Below are positions 1 through 10,544 of a stretch of DNA of 64,000 nt, piece after piece; within the stretch, counting starts at the first letter, position 1; the number at the start of each line of letters is the position of its first letter. This stretch comes from Actinomycetes bacterium (lineage in GTDB: Bacteria; Actinomycetota; Acidimicrobiia; Acidimicrobiales; Acidimicrobiaceae). The DNA lies in the NCBI GenBank assembly GCA_021805205.1, contig JAJZFV010000028.1, forward strand, positions 1 to 64,000, in the 5' to 3' direction. Both the position numbers and the translations under genes were made by a program. The notes under the pieces are model-generated. The model was not told where the DNA came from. It saw nothing but the letters and a program-made list of their open reading frames with translations, and did not search any database.

Positions 1-111
1 TCACTTCCCAACATGGATATATTCTACCTGACAAGGACAAATGCTGCTTTAACCACACAGAAAAACCCTAACTTGGAGGCCACGATTTTCCAGGCTGGAG
101 TAGTGCATTAT

Positions 112-360
112 TTAGCAGCGTCCTAGGAGCTCAGCAGTTTTCTCCTCCCCGATCCGCGAGATGGGTTCTTCGATCGCCGAGTGATGAATGTTCGTGGACT
201 TATCTACCGCCGCGTCTGCTGCGGTAATGGCAACCTCTCGGGATGCCTTCGCATTGACGAGACGCTCTGAGGCGGTGACTGGCGCATGCGCCGCGCGGTT
301 TCCAGCTCTTGCCCTCTCTCGCAGGATCGCCCGCGGTGCATCCGTGGGATTCGATATCAC
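112..360 (-). CDS. possible small hypothetical protein
   Basis: This 82-residue Ala/Arg-rich reading frame starts at GTG, with a purine-rich GGGGGG stretch a few bases upstream that could serve as ribosome binding site. I do not recognise a family. The first 540 bases of the window are otherwise empty on both strands and are richer in GC than the later gaps, so this may be a real small gene, a gene remnant or chance. An overlapping plus-strand frame at 188-442 is equally long, which lowers confidence. Confidence 0.2.
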   Translation of the reverse strand: MISNPTDAPRAILRERARAGNRAAHAPVTASERLVNAKASREVAITAADAAVDKSTNIHHSAIEEPISRIGEEKTAELLGRC

Positions 361-544
361 TTTTCCGTCCCCCCAAGGCCACTGTGGGCTTACTCTGGGT
401 ATCTACACAGCGCGAGCAAGATGCCCCACGGTGCGACAGTAAAGAGAATGCCCGGCGAGCGCCTAACTAAAGATTTGGTCTCACGCACATCTGCGATAAA
501 AGTGGGTACATCAGTCGCATCTACATTGGTGTGACTATATAAAT

Positions 545-2370
<1,826 letters not shown>

Positions 2371-2399
2371 CCGTTTGGATTAGGGAGAATTTAGCAACC

Positions 2400-3843
2400 C
2401 TCACAGATGTTGTCAACTTTGCATAGCAGAAGAATTGATGTCTCCTAAGTGAGGCGAGGGAGTTGGATGGGGGAGGCGTTTCATAATTGGTAGCTCACAC
2501 CTCATGGAAAGTGGCTAGTTGTTGGGTGAGAATTGGTGTCATGAGTCCGGGTTGAGGGTTGATTTGTGTGGCAAGGTACTGGTTATTAGCTGCTGTGGCG
2601 AAGTTGTCGGACCAACTAGAGTAATCAACTCGTATGATCCTTCCATCGATAGTGCCACGACCTTAGTGTTTATCAGTCAGGTGAGGCGTTCAACAGCCAT
2701 ATTTTCTCGACGAATGGTTCACCGAAGTTCACGGAGCTGGATATAACTGCGACGTGGTGGTTAGACTTTGAGGTCTTTAATATCTTTTCATGCCAATTCG
2801 AGAGATTTGTTGCACCACCAAATAAGCGAACCACGGTGCTAAACCACTTCCAATGTGTCTATTCAAAATTTAAACAGGGCAACCATTACTTGGGAAATGA
2901 AGCCGATCTGTTGAATCGATAACGCCACAGCTGCCTTTCGAGAGAACTATGCGACGATGGTCGGCAGTGGTAATTTAGCTTCGGTGGGTCGCGCTCAGAT
3001 CTTGGTTCACTCGAAAATGCCAAGGCGACCGAGGCCGCCTATCTTCACGGTTTGGACTGATCGTTTGGATTGTTATGTTATTGAGAAAAAAGGTGTCTTG
3101 AACACTTAGCCACTGTCTGTGTGTAAAAAAAGACTATAGGCGGCATCGATGACCTTCCACCTCAAATGCCGATTTGTTGAATTGAATTGACATATCAAAG
3201 TTCTGGCTGGGTGAATCTGATATGTTAGGCCATTGTTTATCCAAAAAACTACTTTTGCAAATTTGATCGCTCTGGGATGTTTGGGTTGCAGCACTGATGA
3301 CGACAAAGACGTATAACTGATTGGTCGACGGTGGTCCGAGATTCGGGCTCATCATGTGCGATTAGTCGACGATCCACGCAGTACCTACTGGAACCTGAGA
3401 GATTTTACTGGCGTTTGGATCTTCGAAGAGTCGTTTTAGTTGGAATGGTTGGGAGCATCCTCTTGGAGTACGGTGGAATTTTATTTAATACTTGTAGCGA
3501 AGTTGATGATGCTGATTGAATGTCGAAGATTTAATCAACCCACTGAGTTCGAAAGATGTAATTACGGCGCTATGGTCACCGATAAATTCTTACAAGTGCC
3601 AAGCGTCGGCTATTCCGGTGTTGAATAGCAGCCTTGTATTGAAGATAAACCGGTTCATCTCTATTGGAACTGGATATTAGGGTCATGAGCTAACTGCGGT
3701 GGCTGCAGCTCCTCTTGCCTTCTTAAGCAACGCGAAGGAATCCGAGATGATGCTGAGAGTATCTAATAGATAGTTCCCTATACGTAGCGTTGGGGAAGTG
3801 CCGAATTCGAGTCGTAGAGCTTCTTTATTGATAGAGGGGTATT
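2400..3843. other. 1.4 kb gene-poor intergenic region
   Basis: No reading frame on either strand has convincing length, start signal or family resemblance. Short frames at 2519-2746, 3106-3355 and 3331-3628 look like chance or decayed remnants; two frames around 3331-3628 overlap in different phases and could be a broken gene, but I cannot name it. No tRNA, terminator-quality hairpin or long repeat was seen. Confidence 0.5.
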
Positions 3844-5217
3844 GTGAGTGTTATTCGCAAAGAGATCCAGTCTTCCAAGCTGGCGATGACGAATGTATTT
3901 ACGAATAAGGCAATGCGCAGACTCTTCATTGCATTCGCCGGTTCACTTATTGGCGACGGAGTATTTTCGCTGAGTGCAATCGTTTATGCATTTAGAAGCG
4001 GTGGAGCCTCTGCCGTAGGGATATTGGCAATTGTTCGTTACCTCGCCATTGCAACGGCGTCTCCGATTACATCAACCTTTGCAGATCAATATGATCGCAA
4101 AAAGGTTATGGTCGTCTCCGACTTGCTTCGCTTGGTCCTAGTTTCTCTAGCTGCGGTTGTAGTAGCTCTCGACGGTTCAAAGTGGATTGTTTACGCACTC
4201 GTTGTTGCAGTTGGGGTAGCGGGAACAGCTTTTCGTCCGGCTCAGGGTTCAATTCTTCCATTTCTAGCTCGTAGGAGTGACGAGATGTCGGGAGCTAACG
4301 TTGTGGCCAGCACAATCGAAAGCGTAGGATTCTTTGCAGGTCCGGCGCTCGCTGGTTTTTTGCTGGCCTTCGCAAACGTCTCCATCTCGTTTGCGTTTGA
4401 CGCCGCAACTTTTGTTTGGTCTCTTCTTTTCGTAACTTCGATTCGAATGCCTAGGCCAGAGGAGCGATCTGTTGAGTTCGCGGCGCAATTTGATAACGGT
4501 GGTGAATCAGCGGCTATGAAATCGCAGAGTTTCATCTACCGCGCTATTCAGGGATTTCAACTTATAAAGGGTGATAAGGATGTTCGCACTTTGGTGCTCT
4601 TGTATATTTTGCAGTGCATAGTAGCCGGAGCCTCTGCTGTATTTACAGTCGCGATCGCGCTGCAATTGCTCCACATTGGAAGTTCGGGTCTGGGGTTAAT
4701 GGAGTCACTACTTGGCATCGGTGGACTTGTTGGCGGTTTCGTTGCACTGATCCTCGTTGAGCGAGCACACTTAGCAATTGACTTTGCTTTGGGAGTTATC
4801 GTGTGGGCTGCACCTTTGATTTTGATTGCGATATTTCCTAGCCTATTTGCTTCGCTGCTTTCAATGTGGTTAATTGGCCTCGCCAATTCCGTAGTTGATG
4901 TAAACGCGATTACCATTCTTCAGCACATCGTTCCAAATGAGAAACTTGGTCGAGTTTTAGGTGCTCTTGAAGCTGGGACCATCGCCGGAATGGCCGTTGG
5001 ATCGCTGCTAATGACTTTATTTATCCATTGGTTGGGTTTGCGTATTGGACTTGCTGTAATCGGTGGCTCTATCACACTTGCGGTCCTTCCGGGCTTGCCG
5101 ACGATGAAGCGAATTGATAGGACCGCCTTTGTTGAAGGAGTCTTAGAAAGTGCAAGGGGAGGCCACCAAACACATCGCCTCCACCTTCATCATCTTCGCC
5201 GCAGACATCCGCATTGA
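3844..5217 (+). CDS. MFS transporter, EntS/DUF894-like
   Basis: A 457-residue major facilitator with about 12 hydrophobic segments, beginning in the EntS/MFS_3 style (MRRLFIAFAGSLIGDGVFSLS), with the cytosolic loop ADQYDRKKVM of motif A and a long central loop around residues 205-235. The GTG start has GAGGGG just upstream. Export of a small molecule (drug or siderophore) is the family role; the substrate is unknown. The last ~20 residues after VEGVLESA are His/Arg-rich and unlike the family. Related actinobacterial proteins often continue into a cyclic-nucleotide-binding domain here, so this copy may be truncated by a frameshift or rearrangement. Confidence 0.85.
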   Translation: MSVIRKEIQSSKLAMTNVFTNKAMRRLFIAFAGSLIGDGVFSLSAIVYAFRSGGASAVGILAIVRYLAIATASPITSTFADQYDRKKVMVVSDLLRLVLVSLAAVVVALDGSKWIVYALVVAVGVAGTAFRPAQGSILPFLARRSDEMSGANVVASTIESVGFFAGPALAGFLLAFANVSISFAFDAATFVWSLLFVTSIRMPRPEERSVEFAAQFDNGGESAAMKSQSFIYRAIQGFQLIKGDKDVRTLVLLYILQCIVAGASAVFTVAIALQLLHIGSSGLGLMESLLGIGGLVGGFVALILVERAHLAIDFALGVIVWAAPLILIAIFPSLFASLLSMWLIGLANSVVDVNAITILQHIVPNEKLGRVLGALEAGTIAGMAVGSLLMTLFIHWLGLRIGLAVIGGSITLAVLPGLPTMKRIDRTAFVEGVLESARGGHQTHRLHLHHLRRRHPH

Positions 5218-5906
5218 ACTGGAGATGGGAAATTCAATACCCGGGTCTTCGCCGTAGGTCAAAGAGATAACGGTGTGGAAGTTCGGAGTCGCGTGGTTAA
5301 AAGTGAAGGTGCTCGCCGCTGTGAAAAATGTCATAAGTTTATGCGCCATTCTTTTTCATAGCCAACTATTACTTTTATTCCTCTAATCTACTTCTCTCTG
5401 AAGTTTTGCTGAAGAGTTGCAATTCAACTTCATCACTTGGTATGCCTGGTCCACATTTTCAGCACTCCTTAGTTGTATATTTTGTAGGCGTCGCGGTAGA
5501 GAGTGCACTCACTACAAGTGTGGGATATCTCGTCTCTAATCTGTATTTTGCCACGTCCTAATGGTTCTTTACTATTTAAACCTAAAGGTTCAAAGTAATA
5601 TCGCGTCGTAAAGAGGAGTCCTTATTCGTAAATCAAAAGGCAATTGGAGAGTATTTCTAATGGATTAGATAAGTCAAATTATCTCATAAGGCATGGATTT
5701 AAATTTAATATATTATCCTATTTGGAAGTGTTTTTGAGAAAATTGCCTAACTTTTGGTGAATTTCAGAACTTTCTTGTTTCTATTCTGATTTACCTTCGG
5801 ATAAACCGCTACAACGTAACGATTTCTCAGATTTACTATGGCGTTTGAGATAACAAAACTAAAGTGCACTAAATCCCCCTTAGTGCAATTGGAAAAGGAG
5901 GTCGCC
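5218..5906. other. intergenic region upstream of rhodopsin
   Basis: AT-rich stretch holding the presumed rhodopsin promoter. A minus-strand frame at 5143-5349 (68 residues) overlaps the odd tail of the MFS gene, but has no recognisable family. No hairpin terminator was found after the MFS gene. Confidence 0.4.
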
Positions 5907-6695
5907 GTGGAACTCGGCGTAATACTCAGCCAAAACCAATTCAACATCGTTTATAACGTGTTGTCTTTTGGAATAGCGGCAATGCTTGCCGGCTTCATTG
6001 GTTTTATCTTGCTCAGAGACCAATTGAAGGCAAAACACCGTGCAGCTCTTACACTTGGGACGCTCGTAATGGCTATTGCCGACTACCACTACTTTCGAAT
6101 CTTCGAATCGTGGGTATCGGCCTACCACATCAAAGGTGGTCACTATGTTGCGACGGGCATTCCATTCAACGAGGCCTACAGGTACGTTGACTGGTTGCTA
6201 ACCGTTCCACTGCTCTTAGCTGAGCTAATTGCAGTTCTTGAATTAGGAAAAGAGCGATCTAAGGGATTGATTGGCAAGTTGATAGTTGCATCATCTCTGA
6301 TGATTGCGACGGGATATCCAGGACAGATAGCGGGTCTTCACTCTACCTCTAGGACAGTGTGGGCGGCGATCTCTTCGGTATTCTTCTTCTACATCCTCTA
6401 CGTACTGGTCGTCGAGATCAATAAGGTGATGAAGAGCGAAACTGAAGAAGTGAAGAAGCTAATGTTCACGACCCGAGCGCTTTTGATAATGTCCTGGGGT
6501 TTCTATCCAATTGCATACATCCTTCCCTCGCTATTCAGTGGAGCAACCGTGATTGTTGTAACCCAGGTCGGTTACACCGTTGCAGATGTAATTGCGAAGC
6601 CACTTTGGACGTACTTTATCTTCAAGATATCCAAGGCTAAGCAGGACGATGAAGAGCTCTCAGTGGTCTCTGAGAAGACGCTGAAGGTGGCTTAA
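5907..6695 (+). CDS. light-driven proton-pump rhodopsin (XR/actinorhodopsin-like)
   Basis: Seven-helix retinal protein. I start it at GTG 5907, six bases after AAAAGGAGG, giving 262 residues; a longer frame from 5838 lacks a ribosome site. Helix C reads RYVDWLLTVPLLLAE, placing proton acceptor D95, T99 and donor E106 (DTE pattern of outward proton pumps); helix B has H61 where proteorhodopsin has its acceptor-partner His. Helix G has D227 and Schiff-base lysine K231. L103 sits at the green/blue tuning site, predicting green absorption. GYPGQ in helix D and SWGFYPIAY in helix F resemble the xanthorhodopsin/actinorhodopsin branch. In helix E, A153 aligns with bacteriorhodopsin W138. It would sit in the cytoplasmic membrane; the retinal-making gene follows after one base. 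Confidence 0.95.
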   Translation: MELGVILSQNQFNIVYNVLSFGIAAMLAGFIGFILLRDQLKAKHRAALTLGTLVMAIADYHYFRIFESWVSAYHIKGGHYVATGIPFNEAYRYVDWLLTVPLLLAELIAVLELGKERSKGLIGKLIVASSLMIATGYPGQIAGLHSTSRTVWAAISSVFFFYILYVLVVEINKVMKSETEEVKKLMFTTRALLIMSWGFYPIAYILPSLFSGATVIVVTQVGYTVADVIAKPLWTYFIFKISKAKQDDEELSVVSEKTLKVA

Positions 6696-6696
6696 A

Positions 6697-7632
6697 GTGC
6701 GCGGGGGAGCGTCTGCGTCTAACAGATTGATTACAGCTGCTCCCCAACGTATCAAGTTGCACTATTTTTCCCAGGCTCGGAATTTGACTCTGAGCTTGGG
6801 AGTAGTTCTTATCTCGATTATATCGCGACTGTTGGCGTCGAATCCATCCCACCATATGCACGATAGAATTGAGCTTATTATCTCAATAGTGCTCATTTCT
6901 TTCGGGTCGATCCATGGATCTTTAGATATATTCAAACTTCGAAATATAAATTATGGAATAATACGCAACAATAAAGCCACTCCGATCGCCGCATATCTTG
7001 CGTTGGTTTTCCTTGGAGCTACGTCTCTTATCTTTAGTCCTCAAATTTCAACGCTACTTTTTATCCTTTTATCGCTGGCGCACTTTTCGATTGTCGAATT
7101 CACAAAGAAGCGTGATGCAACGAATTCCAGATACCGTGTCCTCGGCTCCATTGCAATGGTTTTTGCGGTATTTGCTGTAACTTTTCGTTCGTACTCTTCC
7201 ATCTCTTCAGCGTTTTTGCTAAGGCTGGTTGGCGATGGGCCCTTGGTCACGACTCTGCTGGGCTGGACTAGCTATCTTGCAATTGCTTCTTTTGCGGTCC
7301 TAGTCGTTGTAGCTTTTGTGGCGAGTGGTTCTCTTAGAGATTTTGTCGATGACCTTTCTCTTGTGATAGCACTCATGGTCGCCCCGAGCTTGGTTGCCTT
7401 TGCCCTCTACTATTGCTTTCGTCACGGTGTAGATCAGTGGGTGATGGATCGCGGTGCTACTGACCTTGTTTCGGTGGATACCAGGGTACTTTTGAAAGTT
7501 TTAATGGCAACGGTGGTACTGCTGTTGGCTACCATCTTTATGGTTGGACCACTGATTGCCTTCGTGGCCCTCGGCTTTGGACTAACGCTGGCACACGTTG
7601 CACTTGATTTTGGGTTGAGATTAGGCCTCTAG
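6697..7632 (+). CDS. blh: Brp/Blh-family beta-carotene 15,15'-dioxygenase
   Basis: Integral membrane oxygenase that cleaves beta-carotene to two retinals. The 311-residue, strongly hydrophobic protein has the four His-containing segments expected for iron binding: GSIHGSLD (H73), LAHFSIVE (H129), FRHGVDQ (H243) and LAHVALD (H300). It starts at GTG one base after the rhodopsin stop, with GAAGGTGG upstream, so the two are almost certainly one transcript and translationally coupled. The second motif has HFS..E where HFG..D is more usual. Carotenoid biosynthesis genes are not in this window, so substrate supply must come from elsewhere. Confidence 0.9.
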   Translation: MRGGASASNRLITAAPQRIKLHYFSQARNLTLSLGVVLISIISRLLASNPSHHMHDRIELIISIVLISFGSIHGSLDIFKLRNINYGIIRNNKATPIAAYLALVFLGATSLIFSPQISTLLFILLSLAHFSIVEFTKKRDATNSRYRVLGSIAMVFAVFAVTFRSYSSISSAFLLRLVGDGPLVTTLLGWTSYLAIASFAVLVVVAFVASGSLRDFVDDLSLVIALMVAPSLVAFALYYCFRHGVDQWVMDRGATDLVSVDTRVLLKVLMATVVLLLATIFMVGPLIAFVALGFGLTLAHVALDFGLRLGL

Positions 7633-7882
7633 TACGAAGGCATTTTTGAGATTCGTTCCTTTGAATATCTGAGATTAGCCGCGTATGATTGAAGCAAACT
7701 CTTGCACCGTCGCCCCGATAGTCGCTTTGAATTGGCCCATTAGGGCGGCCGCTTTTCACGTTGAATAAATTGATGATTGCGCCCTATTCAGCTTTGATGC
7801 CACCAAGCAGCCTGTGCAAGTTCGATCTTTTGGTCCCCCGCTTATCCAGAAGGGGAGTCAAAAGCTGCCAAGGGCGCTTTGT

Positions 7883-9241
7883 TTATGACCTTCTACCTCG
7901 AGAGCGTTCTCTTCTAGTATTGCCTCTACTCCGAGGGCTTTGATTACCTTCGGCCGGTTGCTTAGAGGTGGGAAGCGTAACGATTACGTCGGGAATTGAA
8001 GTAACTGGCGCCATCTTGGCTCTTTCCCTCACAGGGCCACCGCCAAGCGATTCTATGTTGGGCTTGGTGATACCCTTCGGCAGCGAAAGCGTACGTTGAA
8101 TCTGTGCTGTTGCGGCCTGGTGCTCGGCTCCAACCAACGAAACTACGGTTCCATCGATACCAGCTCTTCCTGTTCTTCCTGAGCGGTGTACGTAATCTGT
8201 GGCATCGTTTGGTGGGTCAAAGTGTATAACCAGAGGAACCGCATCGACGTGGATACCTCGTGCTGCGATGTCGGTAGCAACTAGCGCGTCGAGGCGTCCT
8301 GCTTGGAAGTCACCGAGTGCCCTTTCACGTTGATTTTGGCTTCTGTTTCCGTGAATCGCGGCGGACGATATACCCGATCGAGCGAGGCGCTCAGAAAGGC
8401 GGTCAGCACCACGCTTTGTTCGACAAAAGACGACCGCTGGACCTATCGCTGAGATTGCCTCTGAGGTGATTGCGATTCGATCATTTCCTTCGACGCTCCA
8501 GAAGTGATGAATTACCTCTGCCTTATCCTCATCGGGGACCTTGACGTCGTGCCTAACGGGGTTTTTTTGATAGTCGCGAATTAATTTGTCGACCGGTCCA
8601 TCGAGCGTCGCTGAAAAGAGAAGAGTTTGACGACTTGAAGAAGTTTTGTCGATTAGACGGCGAACGACGGTTAGGAACCCCATATCAGCCATGCGGTCTG
8701 CCTCGTCTACAACAACTATTGAAACTTGGGATAATTTTGCTACACCTTGCTGAACTAGGTCTGTTAGGCGACCTGGGCAGGCTACGAGGATGTCGACTCC
8801 CTGTTGCAGAGCGTTATTCTGCTTTCCGTAACCTACGCCTCCATAGATCGAAGCTACGTTTAGCCCTAAAGCCTTTGCTAGCGGTTCGATAACCTTTTCT
8901 ATCTGAAGAGCTAATTCCCTCGTCGGCACAAGCACAAGTGCACGTGGTAGTCGGTGCGCTTTGGGTGCAGCAGAAGTCTCGCGATCTAGGCGACTTAGGA
9001 TTGCTAAGCCGAATGCAAGAGTCTTTCCGGACCCAGTTGGTGCCTTTCCGCAGACGTCTCGTCCTGCAATGCTATCGGGCAAAGTGGCTTCTTGAATTGG
9101 AAATGGCGTTGTAAGTCCAAGCCGATCCAGTACAGAGATTAGTTTTGTCGGTACTCCGAGATCGGAGAAGTGTAGGGGCACAGTGATGTCGTTCGAATTG
9201 ATAATGAAACTCCAGTCGGTCCAATATTGCGGCCGACTCAA
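7883..9241 (-). CDS. DEAD-box RNA helicase
   Basis: ATP-dependent RNA helicase of about 450 residues with motifs in order: Q motif (TPFPIQEAT), Walker A GSGKT, PTRELA, DEAD, SAT, ATDIAARGI and HRSGRTGR, then a short basic Arg/Ser/Gly tail typical of RNA-binding extensions. Likely role is RNA remodelling, for instance in ribosome assembly or cold growth. The longest frame starts at TTG 9241 without a clear ribosome site; family members usually begin near the segment VPLHFSDLGV, so GTG at 9181 is a strong alternative start. A different minus-strand frame (9072-9350) overlaps the 5' end. Confidence 0.93.
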   Translation of the reverse strand: MSRPQYWTDWSFIINSNDITVPLHFSDLGVPTKLISVLDRLGLTTPFPIQEATLPDSIAGRDVCGKAPTGSGKTLAFGLAILSRLDRETSAAPKAHRLPRALVLVPTRELALQIEKVIEPLAKALGLNVASIYGGVGYGKQNNALQQGVDILVACPGRLTDLVQQGVAKLSQVSIVVVDEADRMADMGFLTVVRRLIDKTSSSRQTLLFSATLDGPVDKLIRDYQKNPVRHDVKVPDEDKAEVIHHFWSVEGNDRIAITSEAISAIGPAVVFCRTKRGADRLSERLARSGISSAAIHGNRSQNQRERALGDFQAGRLDALVATDIAARGIHVDAVPLVIHFDPPNDATDYVHRSGRTGRAGIDGTVVSLVGAEHQAATAQIQRTLSLPKGITKPNIESLGGGPVRERAKMAPVTSIPDVIVTLPTSKQPAEGNQSPRSRGNTRRERSRGRRS

Positions 9242-9674
9242 GTATGATGTTTCGTAGGCCAGGCGGTAGATGATAAGCCGCCACCACAGAATAACTCCGT
9301 GGCTTCGATTCGAGTTTAGCGTAATATCTGGCTCGAGCAGCTTTAGACATCGCTGATGTAGCTGCCTCTTATGTCGTATTTACTCGACTTACGAAGCGCC
9401 TCTTGCACGATCAGCAGGTTGTTGTGTGCTGATTTGTTTTAATCTCGAAGGGGAGATGATAAGGAGACGAACGTTTGCACCTCTAATGTCTTGTGGTTCC
9501 TCCGTCTCTGCGTGATGTGAGGAATTCTAAGTATTTGAAGGTGCGGTGCCAAGTGGCACTACTCAGAGTCTTAATTCAATTATCGAATTTGTGGCCATTC
9601 AAGTGCATTTGGCTTTTCCAATTTGGGTGAGCTATTGAGATTCGAGCAGATTTTTAATCAGAAGGGAGCCGATT
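9242..9674. other. intergenic region between helicase and small gene
   Basis: Holds the 5' end of a minus-strand frame beginning at 9350 (first residues MSKAARARYYAK) which overlaps the helicase start; it may be a small leader gene or chance. The remainder (about 9351-9655) shows no gene. A good ribosome site, AAGGGAG, precedes the gene at 9675. Confidence 0.35.
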
Positions 9675-9926
9675 ATGGCTAGTTCTGCAGGTAAGCGCCA
9701 AAGAGAGGCGCAAAAGGTAGATAAGGCTCAGGCTAAGGCTGAGCGTAAGGCTGCGAGATTGGCATCTGAGCCAGAAGATATCACCTTGCCACCGGGGAGA
9801 AGCGAGTCGGCCATCATCGATGATATGGCAGAGCTACACAGGGCCTCTAAGTCGGGTGAAATCTCTCCAGAAGAGTTCTCGGATCGTCTTTCAGTTTTGC
9901 AAAGGCAGTTGCAGCAATTTACATAA
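9675..9926 (+). CDS. conserved small actinobacterial protein
   Basis: An 83-residue, highly charged protein. The N-terminal 35 residues are Lys/Arg/Ala-rich (KRQREAQKVDKAQAKAERKAAR), and the rest is an acidic helical segment ending in LSVLQRQLQQFT. Short proteins of this type, with a basic N-terminus and a SHOCT-like helical C-terminus (SGEISPEEFSDRL), are widespread in Actinobacteria and have no known function. The start at ATG is supported by AAGGGAG seven bases upstream. No partner gene is evident. Confidence 0.75.
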   Translation: MASSAGKRQREAQKVDKAQAKAERKAARLASEPEDITLPPGRSESAIIDDMAELHRASKSGEISPEEFSDRLSVLQRQLQQFT

Positions 9927-10119
9927 AGTGCCACCGCAGCGACCAATATATCTATTTTCGCTCTGACCATGACTAAGTGGAGTAGGATTGAGGTGCGGAC
10001 ACTCGCAACTGTCCAAAAACAGTGGCGAGGGGTTTATTCGAAACCATAGGTTCGCCAAGTAAGGTCGAGCGTCGAAAGACGTTTCGATGAAGTAATAAAA
10101 AGAAGTGAAGTGCAAAAAA

Positions 10120-10323
10120 ATGGCAACCGGAACGGTTAAATTCTTCAACAGTGAAAAAGGATTCGGGTTTATAACTCCGAGCACTGGCGAAAAAGATGTA
10201 TTTGTCCACTACTCCAACGTCGTTGGCGGCGGCTACAAGAGCCTCGAAGAGGGACAGCAAGTTCAATTCGATGTTGCTGAGGGTCGTAAGGGACTTGAGG
10301 CTCAAAACGTAAGTATTATCTAG
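10120..10323 (+). CDS. cold-shock protein (CspA family)
   Basis: A 67-residue single-stranded nucleic acid chaperone made of one cold-shock domain. It begins [18 protein letters not shown], containing RNP1 (KGFGFI), and continues with RNP2 (VFVHY). The start is placed at ATG 10120 because the family begins MA.GTVKFFN; an in-frame GTG at 10105 would add five atypical residues. The long untranslated leader after 9927 could carry cold-responsive structure, as in other csp genes, but no conserved cold box was recognised. A hairpin terminator follows at 10465. Confidence 0.95.
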   Translation: MATGTVKFFNSEKGFGFITPSTGEKDVFVHYSNVVGGGYKSLEEGQQVQFDVAEGRKGLEAQNVSII

Positions 10324-10464
10324 TTTTTGATTTAAGTTCGACGTCAAGTGATCTTCAATGGCGATCGAATTCTTTAAACCATCATTGGTAATGTCTGATC
10401 AAGGGATTATCGAGTATTTTCTCGTTAATCGTGTTGATAAAAAATGGGTTCGCCTGTGAAATTT

Positions 10465-10495
10465 AATCGGAGATGAGTTCATCTTATCTCCGATT
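10465..10495. terminator. bidirectional terminator between csp and FAD oxidoreductase
   Basis: Perfect 10-bp inverted repeat AATCGGAGAT / ATCTCCGATT with an 11-base loop, followed by ATTTGTTG on the plus strand. It lies between the convergent cold-shock and oxidoreductase genes. Confidence 0.65.
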
Positions 10496-10544
10496 ATTTG
10501 TTGGCAGCCTGTCTCTTGGAATTGCACTTTTAGCAATTAGAAGG

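Noticed and set aside
4557-4916. 119-residue minus-strand frame
   Set aside because: Shadow of the MFS transporter; hydrophobic pattern and family match belong to the plus strand.
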